The position numbers and the translations under genes are program-made. Under the pieces are notes generated by a model, which worked only from the letters and a program-made list of their open reading frames with translations, was not told the origin of the DNA and did no database searches. From positions 1 to 64,000 of the forward strand of contig NZ_JACZHT010000004.1 in the NCBI RefSeq assembly GCF_014861485.1: DNA of 64,000 nt. Reading direction: 5' to 3'. Each line of letters opens with the position of its first letter. The first letter of the stretch is position 1. Of this stretch, positions 63,423-64,000 are shown piece after piece. Source of the stretch: Phaeovibrio sulfidiphilus (GTDB lineage: Bacteria; Pseudomonadota; Alphaproteobacteria; Rhodospirillales; Rhodospirillaceae).

Positions 63423-64000
63423 GGGAATTCCTTGAAAACAGGTTGAGGAAGGCGCGCGCGAGACCATCGCCGCCGTGTTCGTCAGATCCCGGAGGGCTCG
63501 GCCCGCTCCCCGGGCCCCGGGGGGCGGGTTCCGGCGCTCACGCCCGTCATCCGGAGCCGAACCACGGCGGGACCAACGTGGTTCATCCCGGGGCATCTGC
63601 CGTGAGGGATCACCCACAGTCCGGATCCGCGGCCCGACACACCCGAGATGTTTTCCGGGGGCTTCAATAGCAAAACGTGTTCGTTTTCAAAACACTATTC
63701 GGGGCCGGGCCGGGCGCTTTTCCGGTGCGGCCTTTCCAGACGCGGAAACCTGCACTACTATCCCCCGGGCGCCGGAACCGGACCAGCCGGACATCTCCGG
63801 GGGGACACAGTGCACCGTGGATCCTGCACCGCGCCCTTCCGAAAGGGCCCGGTGTTGCGGACCGCCCCGGCCCCGTGATGGGGAGGCCGCGTCGGGCCCG
63901 GTCGTGCGAGGCAGGTTCGCGGCGGAGGGGCCACAGTCCACCCGCACACAGGCCCCCCTAACCTTGAGAAGCGACATCGCGATTTGCACACACACGCTCC
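63423..64000. other. GC-rich right end without a recognisable gene
   Basis: 578 bp. The open frames on either strand lack credible starts or family features. An AT-richer patch at 63668-63702 (AAAACGTGTTCGTTTTCAAAA and following) could be a promoter for a gene beyond the window. Confidence 0.5.

Overview
The window is about 64 kb of very GC-rich DNA (roughly two thirds G+C). It comes from an alphaproteobacterium, most likely a member of the Rhodospirillales. The reasons are the families present (a TIGR02186-type membrane protein, an MJ0042 zinc-ribbon gene divergent from ftsE, a fused CysNC, an FlhF-FlhG pair), the initiator tRNA with an A29:U41 pair, and a cluster of CcrM-type GANTC sites. 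The species cannot be named from the sequence alone.

Region 1, about 0.27-17.1 kb, is a decaying mobilisable genomic island lying between two nearly identical initiator tRNA-Met genes, each followed by a near-identical terminator. Its backbone is a frameshifted relaxase with an intact MobC, a broken LPD7-like gene, a broken serine resolvase and a tyrosine integrase that has lost its catalytic domain. Its cargo is a complete type I restriction-modification operon, hsdR-X-hsdM-hsdS, where X is a lower-GC PD-(D/E)XK-like protein coupled by 4-bp overlaps to both neighbours. Downstream are an AbiGi-like gene and an Mrr nuclease gene, both inactivated. Several island genes are broken by a single TAG or TAA. 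The restriction operon is the only long part still open. A 559-residue uncharacterised protein (17.4-19.0 kb) lies just outside the right tRNA.

Region 2, about 19.4-28.7 kb, is a siderophore uptake locus like the import half of the yersiniabactin/pyochelin systems. It has two exporter-fold ABC half-transporters (YbtP/YbtQ type), an FptX/YbtX-type MFS protein, an AraC regulator and a TonB-dependent receptor. No biosynthesis genes are present. An 11-base Fur-like motif is shared by the promoters of the ABC pair and the receptor.

Region 3, about 29.0-49.8 kb, is chromosomal housekeeping. In order it holds flhF-flhG; an outer-membrane protein; a Pro/Ala-rich protein overlapping an L,D-transpeptidase; a divergent Amt-like transporter with a partner protein; purU and folD (one-carbon metabolism); an intergenic cluster of DnaA-box-like and GANTC sites; argH-lipoprotein-TIGR02186-usp; prpE; a methyltransferase flanked by a long direct repeat; and ftsE-ftsX-ydcF-plsC.

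Region 4, about 50-64 kb, holds two large Pro/Ala-rich envelope proteins (one zinc-ribbon, one OmpA-like), cysD-cysNC for sulfate activation, htpG behind a heat-shock-like promoter, rlmJ, a MarR regulator, a Bcr/CflA-type MFS exporter, a secreted protein and a small HTH protein. A degenerate copy of the 3' end of cysNC lies about 7 kb away, between marR and the exporter.
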